Assembly: GCF_003688595.1 (NCBI RefSeq)
Contig: NZ_RCWT01000011.1
Coordinates: forward strand, 558,001 to 622,000
Reading direction: 5' to 3'
DNA: 64,000 nt
Source: Sphingomonas sp. PP-F2F-G114-C0414
GTDB taxonomy: Bacteria > Pseudomonadota > Alphaproteobacteria > Sphingomonadales > Sphingomonadaceae
Shown here: positions 44,190 to 53,317 of the stretch, piece by piece
Layout of the letters: each line of letters begins with the position of its first letter
How positions within the stretch are numbered: position 1 is the first letter of the stretch
Position numbers and translations under genes: made by a program
Notes under the pieces: model-generated
Seen by the model: the letters and a program-made list of their open reading frames with translations, nothing else
The model's database searches: none
What the model was told of the DNA's origin: nothing

Positions 44190-45755
44190 CTACCGCGCCA
44201 ACGCTTCCGCAATCAGTTTCCGCGAGTTCGCCACGCCGTACAGCGCGATGAAGCTGCCCATCCGGGGGCCCTGCTCCGAGCCGAGCAACGTCTCGTACAA
44301 CGCCTTGAACCAGTCGCGCAGGTTCTCGAACCCGCCGGTCTTGCCGATCTCGTAGACGATGTTCTGGATATCCTCCGCGCTCGCCTCCGTCGGCAACGCG
44401 GCGAGTTCTGCGTCCAGCCGCTCCAGCGCCGCGACCTCGACACCCTCGGGCGCGCGGCGCTTCAGCGTCGGCGCGACGAAATCGCGGCTGTAGGCGAGCG
44501 CATAGCCGATCAGCCGGTCGAGTTCGGGATACTTGGCCGCCGACGCATCGGGCACATAATTGGCCAGATACCCCCAGACCTGCTCCTTGCTTGCATCGCC
44601 CATCACGCCGACGAGGTTGAGCAGCAGCCCGAACGTCACCGGCAGCTCGCCCGTCGGCAGCTTGCCGTCGTGGATGTGATGCACCGGATTGCCGAGCTTC
44701 TGCTTCAGGTCCTGGCCCGCGTAATTGCCGCGGAACTGCCAATACTCGTCCACTGCGCGAGGAATGACGCCCATGTGCAGCGACTTCGCCTTCTTCGGCT
44801 CGCGATATGCGTAGAAGGCCAGCGATTCCTCGGGGCCATAGGTGAGCCACTGCTCCAGGCTCAGCCCATTGCCCTTGGACTTCGAGATCTTCTCGCCATT
44901 CTCGTCGAGGAACATCTCGTAGTTGAAGCCCTCGGGCGGGCGGCCGCCGAGCACGCGCGCGATCTTCGACGACTGCGTCACCGAATCGATCAGGTCCTTG
45001 CCCGCCATCTCGTAATCGACGCCGAGCGCGACCCAGCGCATCGCCCAGTCGACCTTCCACTGGAGCTTGGCCTTGCCACCGAGCACGCTCTGCTCGATCC
45101 GCTGGCCGTCATCCTCGAACGCAATGAGCCCGGCTTCGGCGTCAATAACTTCGATCGGCACCTGCAGCACGATGCCGCTGGTCGGCGAGATCGGCAGCAC
45201 CGGCGAATATGTAGCACGACGCTCGGCCCGCAGCGTCGGCAGCATCACGTCCTGGATACCCTGGAAGTGGCGAAGCACCCCTTTCAACGCCTCGTCGAAG
45301 CGGCCGGACGTGTAATATTCGGTGGACGACGCAAATTCATAGTCGAAGCCGTAACGGTCGAGGAATTCGCGCAGGATCGCGTTGTTGTGCGCGGCAAAGC
45401 TCGAATGCGTGCCGAACGGATCGGGGATCTGCGTCAGCGGCTTGCCGAGATGCTCGCGCAGCATGTCGCCGTTGGGGACGTTGTCCGGCACTTTGCGCAG
45501 GCCGTCCATGTCGTCCGAGAACGCGATCAGCCGCGTCGGCGTATCGCTCAGCGCGTGGAAGGCGTTGCGCACCATCGTCGTGCGCAACACTTCATTGAAC
45601 GTGCCGATATGCGGCAGGCCCGACGGTCCATAGCCCGTCTCGAACAGCACCGGGTCGCCCGACTTGCCGTTCGGATACCGCTTGAGGAGTTTGCGCGCCT
45701 CCTCGTACGGCCAGGCTTTGGACTCGAGGGCGGCGGTGCGGAGTTCGTCGGTCAT
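44190..45755 (-). CDS. lysK: Class I lysyl-tRNA synthetase
   Basis: The 521-residue enzyme charges tRNA-Lys. It is of the class I (archaeal/alphaproteobacterial) type, with the Rossmann signature GPSGLPHIGTFNEV in place of HIGH and KISKSKG as the KMSKS loop. The anticodon-binding alpha-helical cage fills the C-terminal half. Class I LysRS is typical of alphaproteobacteria and supports the taxonomic call. It is a single gene with normal length. Confidence 0.95.
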   Translation of the reverse strand: MTDELRTAALESKAWPYEEARKLLKRYPNGKSGDPVLFETGYGPSGLPHIGTFNEVLRTTMVRNAFHALSDTPTRLIAFSDDMDGLRKVPDNVPNGDMLREHLGKPLTQIPDPFGTHSSFAAHNNAILREFLDRYGFDYEFASSTEYYTSGRFDEALKGVLRHFQGIQDVMLPTLRAERRATYSPVLPISPTSGIVLQVPIEVIDAEAGLIAFEDDGQRIEQSVLGGKAKLQWKVDWAMRWVALGVDYEMAGKDLIDSVTQSSKIARVLGGRPPEGFNYEMFLDENGEKISKSKGNGLSLEQWLTYGPEESLAFYAYREPKKAKSLHMGVIPRAVDEYWQFRGNYAGQDLKQKLGNPVHHIHDGKLPTGELPVTFGLLLNLVGVMGDASKEQVWGYLANYVPDASAAKYPELDRLIGYALAYSRDFVAPTLKRRAPEGVEVAALERLDAELAALPTEASAEDIQNIVYEIGKTGGFENLRDWFKALYETLLGSEQGPRMGSFIALYGVANSRKLIAEALAR

Positions 45756-45812
45756 GATACAGCGCGACTAGCGCGTGCATTCGTGTCCGTCACCCCCACC
45801 GCCGCTCGCGAC

Positions 45813-46118
45813 TCAGCGGCAACGATCCTTCGCAGTGATCGTCCGGTCGACTGCACGGCCACCGAGCGCACCCGCTGCACCGCCGGCCAGCGTGCCGAGC
45901 AGCCCGCCGCCGACCGCATTGCCGAGCACCGCACCACCGACGCCGCCTGCGACGAGGCCGGTCGTGCCGCTCGAATGCCGGCAACGCTTGGCGCGGTAAC
46001 GACGATCATGCCCGCGATATTCGCGCTTCGAACGTGCCTCGGCCTTGCCCGTGGGGATCACGGCTGCGGCGGGGATTGCGAGCGAGAGCGCGCTCAGCGC
46101 CATGAGAAACTTCCGCAT
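45813..46118 (-). CDS. Small exported glycine-zipper protein
   Basis: The 101-residue product has a signal peptide (about residues 1-28), a basic linker, and a glycine-zipper helix pair (GLVAGGVGGAVLGNAVGGGL, then GTLAGGAAGALGG). Proteins of this type insert in or associate with the outer membrane and some modulate envelope integrity. It lies in its own unit between lysK and the DinG-like gene. Confidence 0.75.
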   Translation of the reverse strand: MRKFLMALSALSLAIPAAAVIPTGKAEARSKREYRGHDRRYRAKRCRHSSGTTGLVAGGVGGAVLGNAVGGGLLGTLAGGAAGALGGRAVDRTITAKDRCR

Positions 46119-46341
46119 GATGATCGTCCCTGTTTATGTAGATGATGATGTAGATAAGGTTCGGTATCGATACAGGCGCAACGCACGCGCTTCATGTCGG
46201 TTGCGTAACAGGCCGGAGTCGGCGGCCTTGTTTGCATTGGGATGATCGGCGGCGGCGCTTTATTAGTGGCGACACCTTCAAATACGCGAGTTCACGGCAC
46301 AAAAGGTTGCCCTTTCGTTCTCATTGCAGCAAGGTCGCGCG

Positions 46342-49041
46342 GTGCTTCGCTGTCCTGCCCTCCACGCCAGCCACGCCGGCATCTGGATCGCGAACGCGGA
46401 CGGCGCGCGTCCGATCGGGCGTGGCGAGGCAATCCGGATCGCCGCCGATACGCCGGTCATCATGCTCAACGCGCCGCTGGTCGGGCAGCGACTCGGGTAT
46501 CCCGATCTGTCGGGGCTCGATCTGCTCGAACTCTACGCGTTCCTTCGCCCGGCGCAGTTCGCGGTGCCGACGCCGAAGGGGATCGCGCGGGTTACCGGGC
46601 TCGACGTGCCGAGCGAAGATGCGGAGGTCGCGCCGTTCCTGCTGCGTGCGGCCGAGGCGATGCTGGCGCTTACCGATGGCGACTGGCCCGAGCGTGAGGG
46701 CGCGTGGACGGCGGCGCAGTCGCTGTTCCGCCTGCGCTGGCCCTGGGCGCCGGTCGTTGCCGAGCGGCTGAAGAAGCCGACGGTCAACGAACGCTGGCTG
46801 TTCTCATCGCTCCCCGAATGGGAGGAGCACGCGCCGCGACCCGCGCCGCGTACCGTGACGATCGAGCCGGGGGATGCGGAGGCGCGGCTCGTCGATCTCA
46901 CCGGCCACGGTGCCGAGGAGCGCCCCGGGCAGCGCGCCTATGCGGGTGCAGCGACTGCCGCGTTTGCGCCGCGGGCGATGCGCGACACACCTAATCTCGT
47001 CCTTGCCGAAGCGGGGACCGGGATCGGCAAGACATTGGGTTACCTCGCGCCGGCGTCGCTTTGGGCGGAGAAGGCCGGCGGCGCGGTGTGGATCTCGACC
47101 TACACCAAGACGCTGCAACGCCAGTTAGGGCAGGAAACCGCACGGCTTTATCCCGACGCGGCGATCCGGAAAGCCAAGGTCGTCACGCGGAAGGGCCGCG
47201 AGAATTACCTTTGCCTGCTGAACCTGGAGGACGCGCTGCAAGGCGGGTTCGCGGGCCGCGCGGCGATTCTGGCGCACCTCGTCGCGCGCTGGGCCGCGTA
47301 TAGCGCGGATGGCGACATGGTCGGCGGCGACCTGCCCGGCTGGCTGCCGACGCTGTTCCGCCGCAACGGCTCGACCGCGCTGACCGACCGGCGCGGCGAG
47401 TGCGTGTATGCCGGCTGCCCGCATTACCGGAAATGCTTCATCGAGCGCGCCGCCCGCGCCTCGTCCGATGCCGACATCGTCATCGCCAACCACGCGCTGG
47501 TGATGGTCAACGCCGCACGAGGGCGCGAACTGTCGACCCGGCCGACGCGCTACGTATTCGACGAGGGGCATCATATCTTCGATGCGGCCGATTCGATGTT
47601 CGCGACCGCGCTGACTGGCGCGGAGACGATCGAACTGCGCCGCTGGATTCTCGGCCCCGAATCGAGCGGTCGCGGGCGGCGGCGGGGGCTCGCCGCACGC
47701 CTGTCCGATCTCGCCAGTTATGACGAACAGGGGGCAAGGGCGATCTCCGACGCGGTGACCGCGGCGGGGGCGCTGGCGTCCGACGGCTGGCTGCAACGCC
47801 TCGGCGAAGGCGCGCCGTTCGGGCCGATCGAAACGCTGCTCGCCGCCGTCCGCGGGCTCACCTACGCGAGAGCCGAACAACCCGGCGACGCGGGGTACGG
47901 CCTGGAGACCGAACTTGCCGAACCCGACGCGACGCTGATCGAGGCCGCCGCGCCCGCCGCCGCCGCGCTCGACGGACTCGTCCGTCCGCTCGTCACGCTC
48001 GGCCGTCGCCTCGAAGCCGTCCTCGCCGAAGCCCCCGACTGGATGGACGCCCCCGCCCGAGCCCGAGTCGAAGGCGCGATCGCCTCGATTGGCTGGCGGG
48101 CGGAGACGGTGGCGTCTTGGCTGTCGCTGCTCGCGCGCGTCGGCGGCCCGGTCGACGCCGATTTCGTCGACTGGCTCGCGGTCGACCGTATCGAGGGCCG
48201 CGAGTTCGATATTGGGCTGCACCGCCACTGGCTCGATCCGACCCGGCCGTTCGCCGAGATCGTTCTGAAACCGGCACATGGGGCGCTCGTCACGTCGGCG
48301 ACGCTGACCGGCGGCGGTGACTGGGAAGTGGCGGAAGCTCGCACCGGCGCACCGCATCTCCTGCGCCCCGCTGCGCGGTTCGAGGCGAAGAGCCCGTTCG
48401 ACTATACGCGCCAAGCCGAAGTTCTGATCGTAACCGACGTGAAGCGCGGTGATATCGGTGCGCTCGCCAACGCCTATGCGCAGCTGATCGTCGCTAGCCG
48501 CGGCGGGACGCTCGGGCTGTTCACGGCGATCCGGCGCCTGCGCGGCGTGCATGGCCGCATCGCCGATCGACTCGCACGCGAAGGCCTGCCGCTCCACGCG
48601 CAGCACGTCGATCCGATCGACACCGGCACGTTGGTCGACATTTTCCGCGATGATCCGGGGGCATCGCTGCTCGGCACCGATGCGCTGCGCGATGGCGTCG
48701 ACGTTCCCGGCGAATCGCTGCGGCTAGTGGTGATGGAGGGCGTGCCCTGGGCGAAACCGTCTGTTCTGCACGCTGCTCGCAGGCTAGCCGGCGGTGGTTC
48801 GGCATATGACGACCGGCTCGTCCGCGCACGGCTCGCGCAAGCATTCGGCCGGCTGATCCGCCGCGCCGACGACTCCGGCGTGTTCGTGATGCTGTCCGCC
48901 GCGATGCCATCACGTCTGCTCAGCGCGTTCCCGCCGGGGGTGCCGATCGCCCGCGTGACGCTCGAAGAAGCGGTGGCCCGAGTCGCAAGCCGGCTTTCCT
49001 CCAGCCCGCGCGTAGGGCATGAAAGCCGCGAACCGGCTTGA
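46342..49041 (+). CDS. DinG/Rad3-like superfamily 2 DNA helicase with Fe-S cysteines
   Basis: The 899-residue protein has Walker A AGTGIGKTLGYLAP and a DEGH box (VFDEGHHIFDAADSMF). Between them is the XPD-type iron-sulfur cluster set: Cys in NYLCLLNL, then CVYAGCPHYRKC. Helicase motifs V/VI appear near VFVMLSAAMPSRL and FGRLIRRADD. It should unwind DNA 5' to 3' in repair. A GTG at 46342 with AAGG upstream is taken as the start; a TTG at 46324 is also open. An N-terminal domain of about 200 residues precedes the helicase core. It is followed within nine bases by the sixA-like gene. Confidence 0.88.
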   Translation: MLRCPALHASHAGIWIANADGARPIGRGEAIRIAADTPVIMLNAPLVGQRLGYPDLSGLDLLELYAFLRPAQFAVPTPKGIARVTGLDVPSEDAEVAPFLLRAAEAMLALTDGDWPEREGAWTAAQSLFRLRWPWAPVVAERLKKPTVNERWLFSSLPEWEEHAPRPAPRTVTIEPGDAEARLVDLTGHGAEERPGQRAYAGAATAAFAPRAMRDTPNLVLAEAGTGIGKTLGYLAPASLWAEKAGGAVWISTYTKTLQRQLGQETARLYPDAAIRKAKVVTRKGRENYLCLLNLEDALQGGFAGRAAILAHLVARWAAYSADGDMVGGDLPGWLPTLFRRNGSTALTDRRGECVYAGCPHYRKCFIERAARASSDADIVIANHALVMVNAARGRELSTRPTRYVFDEGHHIFDAADSMFATALTGAETIELRRWILGPESSGRGRRRGLAARLSDLASYDEQGARAISDAVTAAGALASDGWLQRLGEGAPFGPIETLLAAVRGLTYARAEQPGDAGYGLETELAEPDATLIEAAAPAAAALDGLVRPLVTLGRRLEAVLAEAPDWMDAPARARVEGAIASIGWRAETVASWLSLLARVGGPVDADFVDWLAVDRIEGREFDIGLHRHWLDPTRPFAEIVLKPAHGALVTSATLTGGGDWEVAEARTGAPHLLRPAARFEAKSPFDYTRQAEVLIVTDVKRGDIGALANAYAQLIVASRGGTLGLFTAIRRLRGVHGRIADRLAREGLPLHAQHVDPIDTGTLVDIFRDDPGASLLGTDALRDGVDVPGESLRLVVMEGVPWAKPSVLHAARRLAGGGSAYDDRLVRARLAQAFGRLIRRADDSGVFVMLSAAMPSRLLSAFPPGVPIARVTLEEAVARVASRLSSSPRVGHESREPA

Positions 49042-49049
49042 GGATTGCC

Positions 49050-49586
49050 ATGAAGACGTTGACGCTGTTGCGCCACGCCAAGTCCGGCTGGGACGATCCG
49101 GTCGCGCGCGATTTCGACCGTCCGCTCAACGCCAAGGGCAAGCGTGCCGCGGCGATGGTGGGGCGGCACATGCGGTCGCTGGGGCTCGCTTTCGATCATG
49201 CGATCGCGTCGCCCGCGGTGCGCGTTTCGGAGACCTTGGAGCAGATCGAATCCGGCTATGGCAGGACGATTGCGCCGGACTTGGATCGACGGGTGTATCT
49301 GGCGTCTGCGGCGACGTTGCTCGACGTAGTGCACGGATTTCCGGCCGAGGCGGAGAGTGCGTTGCTGGTCGGGCACAATCCCGGGTTGGAGGATCTTGTC
49401 CTGATGCTGGTGGCGGATGGGGCCGATCCGCTGCGCGACGCGGTCGAGGACAAGTATCCGACTGCGAGCATTGCGGAGCTTCAGTTCGAGGGAGAGTGGG
49501 CGAGCATCGCAACCGGCACTGCCCGCCTGATCCGCTTCATCCGCCCCCGTGATCTCGATCCGACCCTAGGCCCCGACGCGGAATAA
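49050..49586 (+). CDS. SixA-family histidine phosphatase
   Basis: The 178-residue protein has the phosphoglycerate-mutase-fold start LTLLRHAKSGW (RHG motif as RHA) and the second His in LLVGHNPGLEDL. SixA-type enzymes remove phosphate from phosphohistidine on signalling or PTS proteins. GAGG before the ATG at 49050 selects that start. It follows the helicase gene with an eight-base gap and is probably co-transcribed. Confidence 0.88.
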   Translation: MKTLTLLRHAKSGWDDPVARDFDRPLNAKGKRAAAMVGRHMRSLGLAFDHAIASPAVRVSETLEQIESGYGRTIAPDLDRRVYLASAATLLDVVHGFPAEAESALLVGHNPGLEDLVLMLVADGADPLRDAVEDKYPTASIAELQFEGEWASIATGTARLIRFIRPRDLDPTLGPDAE

Positions 49587-49590
49587 AGAG

Positions 49591-49646
49591 TTGTTTCCCC
49601 GCGAAGGCGGGGACCCAGTCTGGGCTCCCGCCTCGCGGGAGAACAA
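49591..49646. repeat. Intergenic palindromic repeat, family C
   Basis: TTGTTTCCCCGCGAAGGCGG and TCCCGCCTCGCGGGAGAACAA form an imperfect inverted repeat with GGGACCCAGTCTGGG near the centre. It lies four bases after the sixA-like stop and could serve as terminator. Confidence 0.65.
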
Positions 49647-49690
49647 GGGGGCGGGAGATTCTCCCACGCGGACCGATTCCGCCACGCGCC

Positions 49691-49795
49691 CCACCCCGGC
49701 GAAGGCCGGGGCCCAGTTGGGGGACGTCGCTAACGAAGGACATCGCTTCGCTACGACGACCTTTCCAACTGGGCCCCGGCCTTCGCCGGGGTGGG
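49691..49795. repeat. Intergenic palindromic repeat, family A copy 3
   Basis: CCACCCCGGCGAAGGCCGGG with GCCCAGTTGG on the left and CCAACTGGGC with CCCGGCCTTCGCCGGGGTGG on the right form near-perfect mirrored arms. The internal spacer is about 50 bases and is not shared with the other copies. Confidence 0.8.
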
Positions 49796-49833
49796 TATTA
49801 GGATAGGCTAGCCTTCACATCCGTCGCCGCCGC

Positions 49834-50358
49834 TCAGCTCTTCCCCGCCATCCGCGCCTTCAAATCCGAAAACGCATTCGCAGGCCGGAACTCGTCCTCG
49901 CTGATCACCCCCGCCGCCGTCAGCGCCGCCGCCGCATTCGGCCCCCTTGGGAACGGGTCGATCGCCAGCGCTAGCGTGTCCGCCGCCGCTTCGCCAAGAT
50001 CGATCGTGCCGCCCTCGATCGCGACCGTGTTGAGTGCATCGTCGGACAGTTCGACCTCGTCGCCCTCCGAAACCAACTGATCGACGAACAACAGCGCAAC
50101 CGGCTCGTCGATCTTCGTATCGAGCGGCTCGTCGGTCACCGAACATGCCTGCACCGCAGCCCCGGTAACGCGCCCCTTAACGACGATACCGCTCTCAGTA
50201 CGCTTGATCCCCAATCGCGCGTCGAGTCGCGTGATCGAGAGCAGCGCGAACCGCTTGGCCAGTGCCGCGCGCTCGTCCTCGGTCGCGGCGATTTCGACGA
50301 TCCGCTCGCGCTCGCCGATCGTGTCGAGGCGTTCGGGGCGGCTGAACTCGGGCTTCAC
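49834..50358 (-). CDS. DUF177 (YceD-like) protein
   Basis: The 174-residue protein shows the DUF177 pattern: VVKGRVTGAAVQACSVTDEP, then a long acidic beta stretch and DPFPRGPNA near residues 136-144. In other bacteria YceD-like proteins affect 23S rRNA levels and sit next to rpmF, which is not visible here. It starts at a GTG overlapping the stop of the cytochrome chaperone gene (GTGA), so the two form a coupled pair common in alphaproteobacteria. Confidence 0.85.
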   Translation of the reverse strand: MKPEFSRPERLDTIGERERIVEIAATEDERAALAKRFALLSITRLDARLGIKRTESGIVVKGRVTGAAVQACSVTDEPLDTKIDEPVALLFVDQLVSEGDEVELSDDALNTVAIEGGTIDLGEAAADTLALAIDPFPRGPNAAAALTAAGVISEDEFRPANAFSDLKARMAGKS

Positions 50359-50861
50359 GGCAATTCTCCAGATAACAGGTTCGGTAACGGCGTCGCCGCC
50401 AACCCGGCATGAAACGCCATCACCGACTCGCGAACATGCGCCAGTGCGGCATCTTCGGGCGCCACCCCGCGGTACAGGTTGCGCACCAAAGCCGGCGCGA
50501 TATCGCCCGCTGCCAGCCCGTCGCGGTAGGCGCCAAGCCGCCCGCCAAGCATGCTCATCATCTTGCCGATATGCTTGCCGACGATGATGTCGCCGATCCC
50601 GATCTCGCGCAGCTGCCCATCCATGTCGTCGACGAATCGCTCGGCCAGACGTGCCGCAGGTTCACCACCAGCCGGCTCCGTCTCGAGCCGCAGCATGACG
50701 ATCGCCAGCAACGTCGCGATCATGTCGAAGCGGCCGTCGACCGTGTCCGGCACCGCGCCCTCGACATACCAATGTTCCGCGCGCGCCCGACCGACCACCG
50801 CATTATACAGCGGCAGCGCCTCGTCCGGCTTCTCGCCGAGCAGTCTTCCGAACCAGCCCAA
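50355..50861 (-). CDS. Ubiquinol-cytochrome c chaperone (CBP3-like)
   Basis: The 168-residue protein has the chaperone core LYNAVVGRARAEHWYVEG, DGRFDMIATLLAIVMLRLE, FVDDMDGQLREIGIGDIIVG and a C-terminal helical part. CBP3-type factors assist cytochrome b assembly into complex III. No ATG fits: a TTG at 50861 preceded by AAGGA with seven-base spacing gives MGWFGRLLGEKPDEAL and is chosen. Longer frames upstream run through unrelated sequence. DUF177 follows by overlap. Confidence 0.8.
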   Translation of the reverse strand: MGWFGRLLGEKPDEALPLYNAVVGRARAEHWYVEGAVPDTVDGRFDMIATLLAIVMLRLETEPAGGEPAARLAERFVDDMDGQLREIGIGDIIVGKHIGKMMSMLGGRLGAYRDGLAAGDIAPALVRNLYRGVAPEDAALAHVRESVMAFHAGLAATPLPNLLSGELP

Positions 50862-51005
50862 TCCGTCGTCCTTCAGGTCGCAACCGCGCTTCGGCTTGTT
50901 TGCCCGCGCAACCTCGCATATCGAGGCGATCGGCGGCCGATGCAAATGCGTTCGCTCGTGTTCCGCGTGACCCAGTCTCGGCTTAGTATGGCCCCGGGAG
51001 AGTAT

Positions 51006-51515
51006 ATGAGCGTCGTTTCCACCCGTATCGTCCAAGTCGCGGCCATCGGCCTCGTCGCGCTGGCGAGTGCGGGCTGCACCCAGTTGCGCTCGCACCAGGG
51101 CTATGTCGTCGACACCGACCTCGTCAACTCGGTCCAGCCGGGCGTCGACAACCGCCAGTCGGTGCTCGCGACGCTGGGCAAGCCGACGATCGCCGGCCAG
51201 TTCGACCAGGGCGACTGGTATTACCTCGCGCGCGACAGCCGCAACCTCGCCTTCCGCAATCCGCGCCCGAACGCGCAGATCACGTTGCAGATCAGCTTCG
51301 ACCAGAAGGGCACCGTCACCGCGATCCGTCGCGGCGGGCTCGACCAAGTCGCCTCGATCAAGCCGTATGGCAAGAAGACGCCGACGCTGGGTCGCGAACG
51401 CGGGTTCTTCCAGGATCTGTTCGGCAACATCGGCACGGTCGGCGCAGCGGGGGCCGGCGGCGGTGGTGCGGGCAATGGCAGCAATACCGGTGGCGGCGGC
51501 CGCGACCGGCCGTAA
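51006..51515 (+). CDS. bamE: Outer-membrane assembly lipoprotein BamE
   Basis: The 169-residue product has a lipoprotein signal ending LASAGC (Cys24) and a SmpA/OmlA domain with VQPGVDNRQSVLATLGKPT and DWYYLARDSRNLAF. It belongs to the BAM complex, which folds outer-membrane proteins. The C-terminal tail from about residue 145 is Gly/Asn-rich and probably disordered. GGGAG precedes the ATG at 51006. Confidence 0.9.
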   Translation: MSVVSTRIVQVAAIGLVALASAGCTQLRSHQGYVVDTDLVNSVQPGVDNRQSVLATLGKPTIAGQFDQGDWYYLARDSRNLAFRNPRPNAQITLQISFDQKGTVTAIRRGGLDQVASIKPYGKKTPTLGRERGFFQDLFGNIGTVGAAGAGGGGAGNGSNTGGGGRDRP

Positions 51516-51600
51516 TTTCGGTGTGATTCGCGCGTCTTAAGGCCGGTTTGGCCGCGCCGCGTGCTACGCATCGGCGCGGCCGGCCCGATAACGGTTCGGC

Positions 51601-51631
51601 GCCGATCCCGAAAGGGGGGAAAGGGATCGGC
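51601..51631 (+). terminator. Hairpin between bamE and the NfrB-like gene
   Basis: GCCGATCCC and GGGATCGGC form a nine-base perfect stem with a 13-base loop, 86 bases after bamE. No T-run follows. A second GC hairpin lies just before it (near 51551-51585). Confidence 0.4.
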
Positions 51632-51752
51632 TGGTTAACGCGCAAGGTGCGCGAAGGTTCTCCCATTCCCGCGCACGGCAAACATTCGATTCGGATCAGG
51701 TTGAGACCGAAACGGATACAACCTCCTATACCCTCCGCTGCGGGGGTGCGAT

Positions 51753-52385
51753 GTGCGCGAGTCGTTGTGGATCGTCGACGCATTCGCGCACGAGACCTTG
51801 CTGTTTGCCGGAGTCGGATTGCTGCTCGGTGGCATCGACGACCTGCTGATCGACCTTGTCTATATCGTCAGGCGCATCCTCTATGGGCGCCGGCCGCGCC
51901 TGACGCTCGCCACGCTGGCGCCGCCGCACACCGTCGGTCGGATCGCGGTGTTCGTCGCCGCATGGGACGAAGTGGCGGTGATCGGCGGCATGTTGTCGGC
52001 GGCGGTCGAGCGCTACGAGCATGACGACTACCGCATCTATGTCGGTCTCTATCCCAATGATCGAGCGACGATCGACGCCGCCGCGGCAGTAGCAGAGCGC
52101 GACCCGCGGATACGCCTGGTCATAGGTCCGCGCGACGGCCCGACCACCAAGGCGGACTGCCTCAACACGCTTTGGAAGGCGCTGCGCCGCGACGATGCGC
52201 GCGACGACGCCAGAACCAAGGCGATCGTCCTCCACGACGCCGAGGACGTCGTCCATGCGCAGGAATTGCGCGTCTTCGACAGCCTGATCGACCGATACGA
52301 GGTGGTGCAACTGCCGGTGCTGCCGCTGGTCAACCACGGGTCGCGGCTCGTGTCAGGCCATTATGCCGACGAGTTCGCGGAATCG
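51753..52385 (+). pseudogene. NfrB-like glycosyltransferase, 5' fragment split by an insertion
   Basis: These 211 codons encode the N-terminal membrane segment (ETLLFAGVGLLLGGIDDLL) and the first half of a GT2 domain (RIAVFVAAWDEVAVIGGML, YPNDRATIDA, GPTTKADCLNTLW, VLHDAEDVVHAQELRVFD, SGHYADEFAES). The family is that of inner-membrane glycosyltransferases related to NfrB. After codon TCG (52383-52385) the reading enters the inserted segment and stops at 52700. The rest of the GT2 domain resumes at 54099 in a compatible frame. The start is a GTG with a G-rich site upstream. Confidence 0.8.
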
Positions 52386-52484
52386 AACGCGACCCCCCAC
52401 TCGCTAGGCGCGATGCCACCTCAACTTCTCGGCGACTTCAATTCCCGTCCGGAGGAAATCGGACGCGCGCCGAATCATCTCACC

Positions 52485-53204
52485 TCACCCTTTGTATGCC
52501 TTGCTCCATACCTTAGGTGGCTTTCCCGGCTTGCCTTTCGGACGATCGTCGGGATGAAGCCAATCGGCGGGAGGATCGTATTCCGGCGGTCGGTTAATCG
52601 GTCCGGTTTTCCCCATGACTGGCTGGTTCATCACGCACTGCTCAATCATCGGGAAGGTGAGGGTGAAAGATTTCCAGACATAAGGCTTAACTTTGTCTGA
52701 CACGGGGCGAGAGGGAGGGGAGACCGCCAAAAGCTTTTTGTTCGGCAATCGGTCTGCGAACATCTTCGCAGTCGCCGCTTGATCGGAATCGGCGCTCAGC
52801 AAAATAGCGATGTCATACGCGTCGTCGATGCCGTCAACGATAAGTGACAGCGCTACGTTGATGTCGGTCTGCTTTTCATTCCACTTTTCACCATCATGCA
52901 TATGGTGTCCCAGAATTACGGTCACGCCATTGGCGCGCTGGGCTGCATTAAAGGTAACGTGGCGCTCATGTTTCTCGGGGTAATGCTTTGGCAGAGCAGT
53001 GCAAAACACGGCCTTTACCAACGTCGCCTGATGTGGCGCACAAATGAGCTCTCCTAGCTTCCACAGGTTTGCCCATTTGAGCTGATGCATACCAGACTCA
53101 TGGATCGGGTAATATAGATTGAACCCGTCAATATATATTGCCGCGCGCACGGGGGGCGGCAGGACTGGAGCGGCTTCCGGGGGTTGACTATCTGATTCTG
53201 ACAC
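52485..53204 (-). CDS. NYN-domain (PIN-like, LabA/DUF88-type) nuclease
   Basis: The 239-residue protein has a NYN fold from about residue 18 to 175. The acidic residues sit in YIDGFNLYYP, EKQTDINVALSLIVDG and LLSADSDQAATAKMF, as in the metal site of PIN-like RNases. The HMHDGEKWNEKQTD loop matches the LabA/DUF88 group. A Pro/Lys-rich tail follows. It probably cuts RNA; a specific target is not known. The GTG at 53204 is chosen because GGAG lies upstream; GTG 53219 is an alternative. It lies downstream of the wHTH-like gene, separated by 113 bases that include a hairpin. Base composition is lower in GC than in neighbours, consistent with transfer. Confidence 0.8.
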   Translation of the reverse strand: MSESDSQPPEAAPVLPPPVRAAIYIDGFNLYYPIHESGMHQLKWANLWKLGELICAPHQATLVKAVFCTALPKHYPEKHERHVTFNAAQRANGVTVILGHHMHDGEKWNEKQTDINVALSLIVDGIDDAYDIAILLSADSDQAATAKMFADRLPNKKLLAVSPPSRPVSDKVKPYVWKSFTLTFPMIEQCVMNQPVMGKTGPINRPPEYDPPADWLHPDDRPKGKPGKPPKVWSKAYKG

Positions 53205-53248
53205 TCTAGGTGGCTCCACACAACGTCACGCTGTTCTCAGCCTGACAG

Positions 53249-53282
53249 CCCCGGCGCCCTAGGCGACCGGGGTTTTTGTTTT
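53249..53282 (+). terminator. Rho-independent terminator facing right, inside the insert
   Basis: CCCCGG-CGCC-CTA-GGCG-A-CCGGGG forms a strong stem followed by TTTTTGTTTT on the plus strand. It would stop rightward transcripts coming from the broken glycosyltransferase. It lies between the two leftward insert genes; on the minus strand it has no T-run, so it may act there only as a pause or processing hairpin. Confidence 0.75.
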
Positions 53283-53317
53283 GAAGCGCTTCCGCCCCAG
53301 TCTGCACGATTGGAAAG

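Noticed and set aside
52386..52700. The open extension of the 5' glycosyltransferase fragment into the insert
   Set aside because: This 104-codon tail is the chance antisense reading of the NYN gene end and has no family likeness; it should not be annotated as part of a functional protein.
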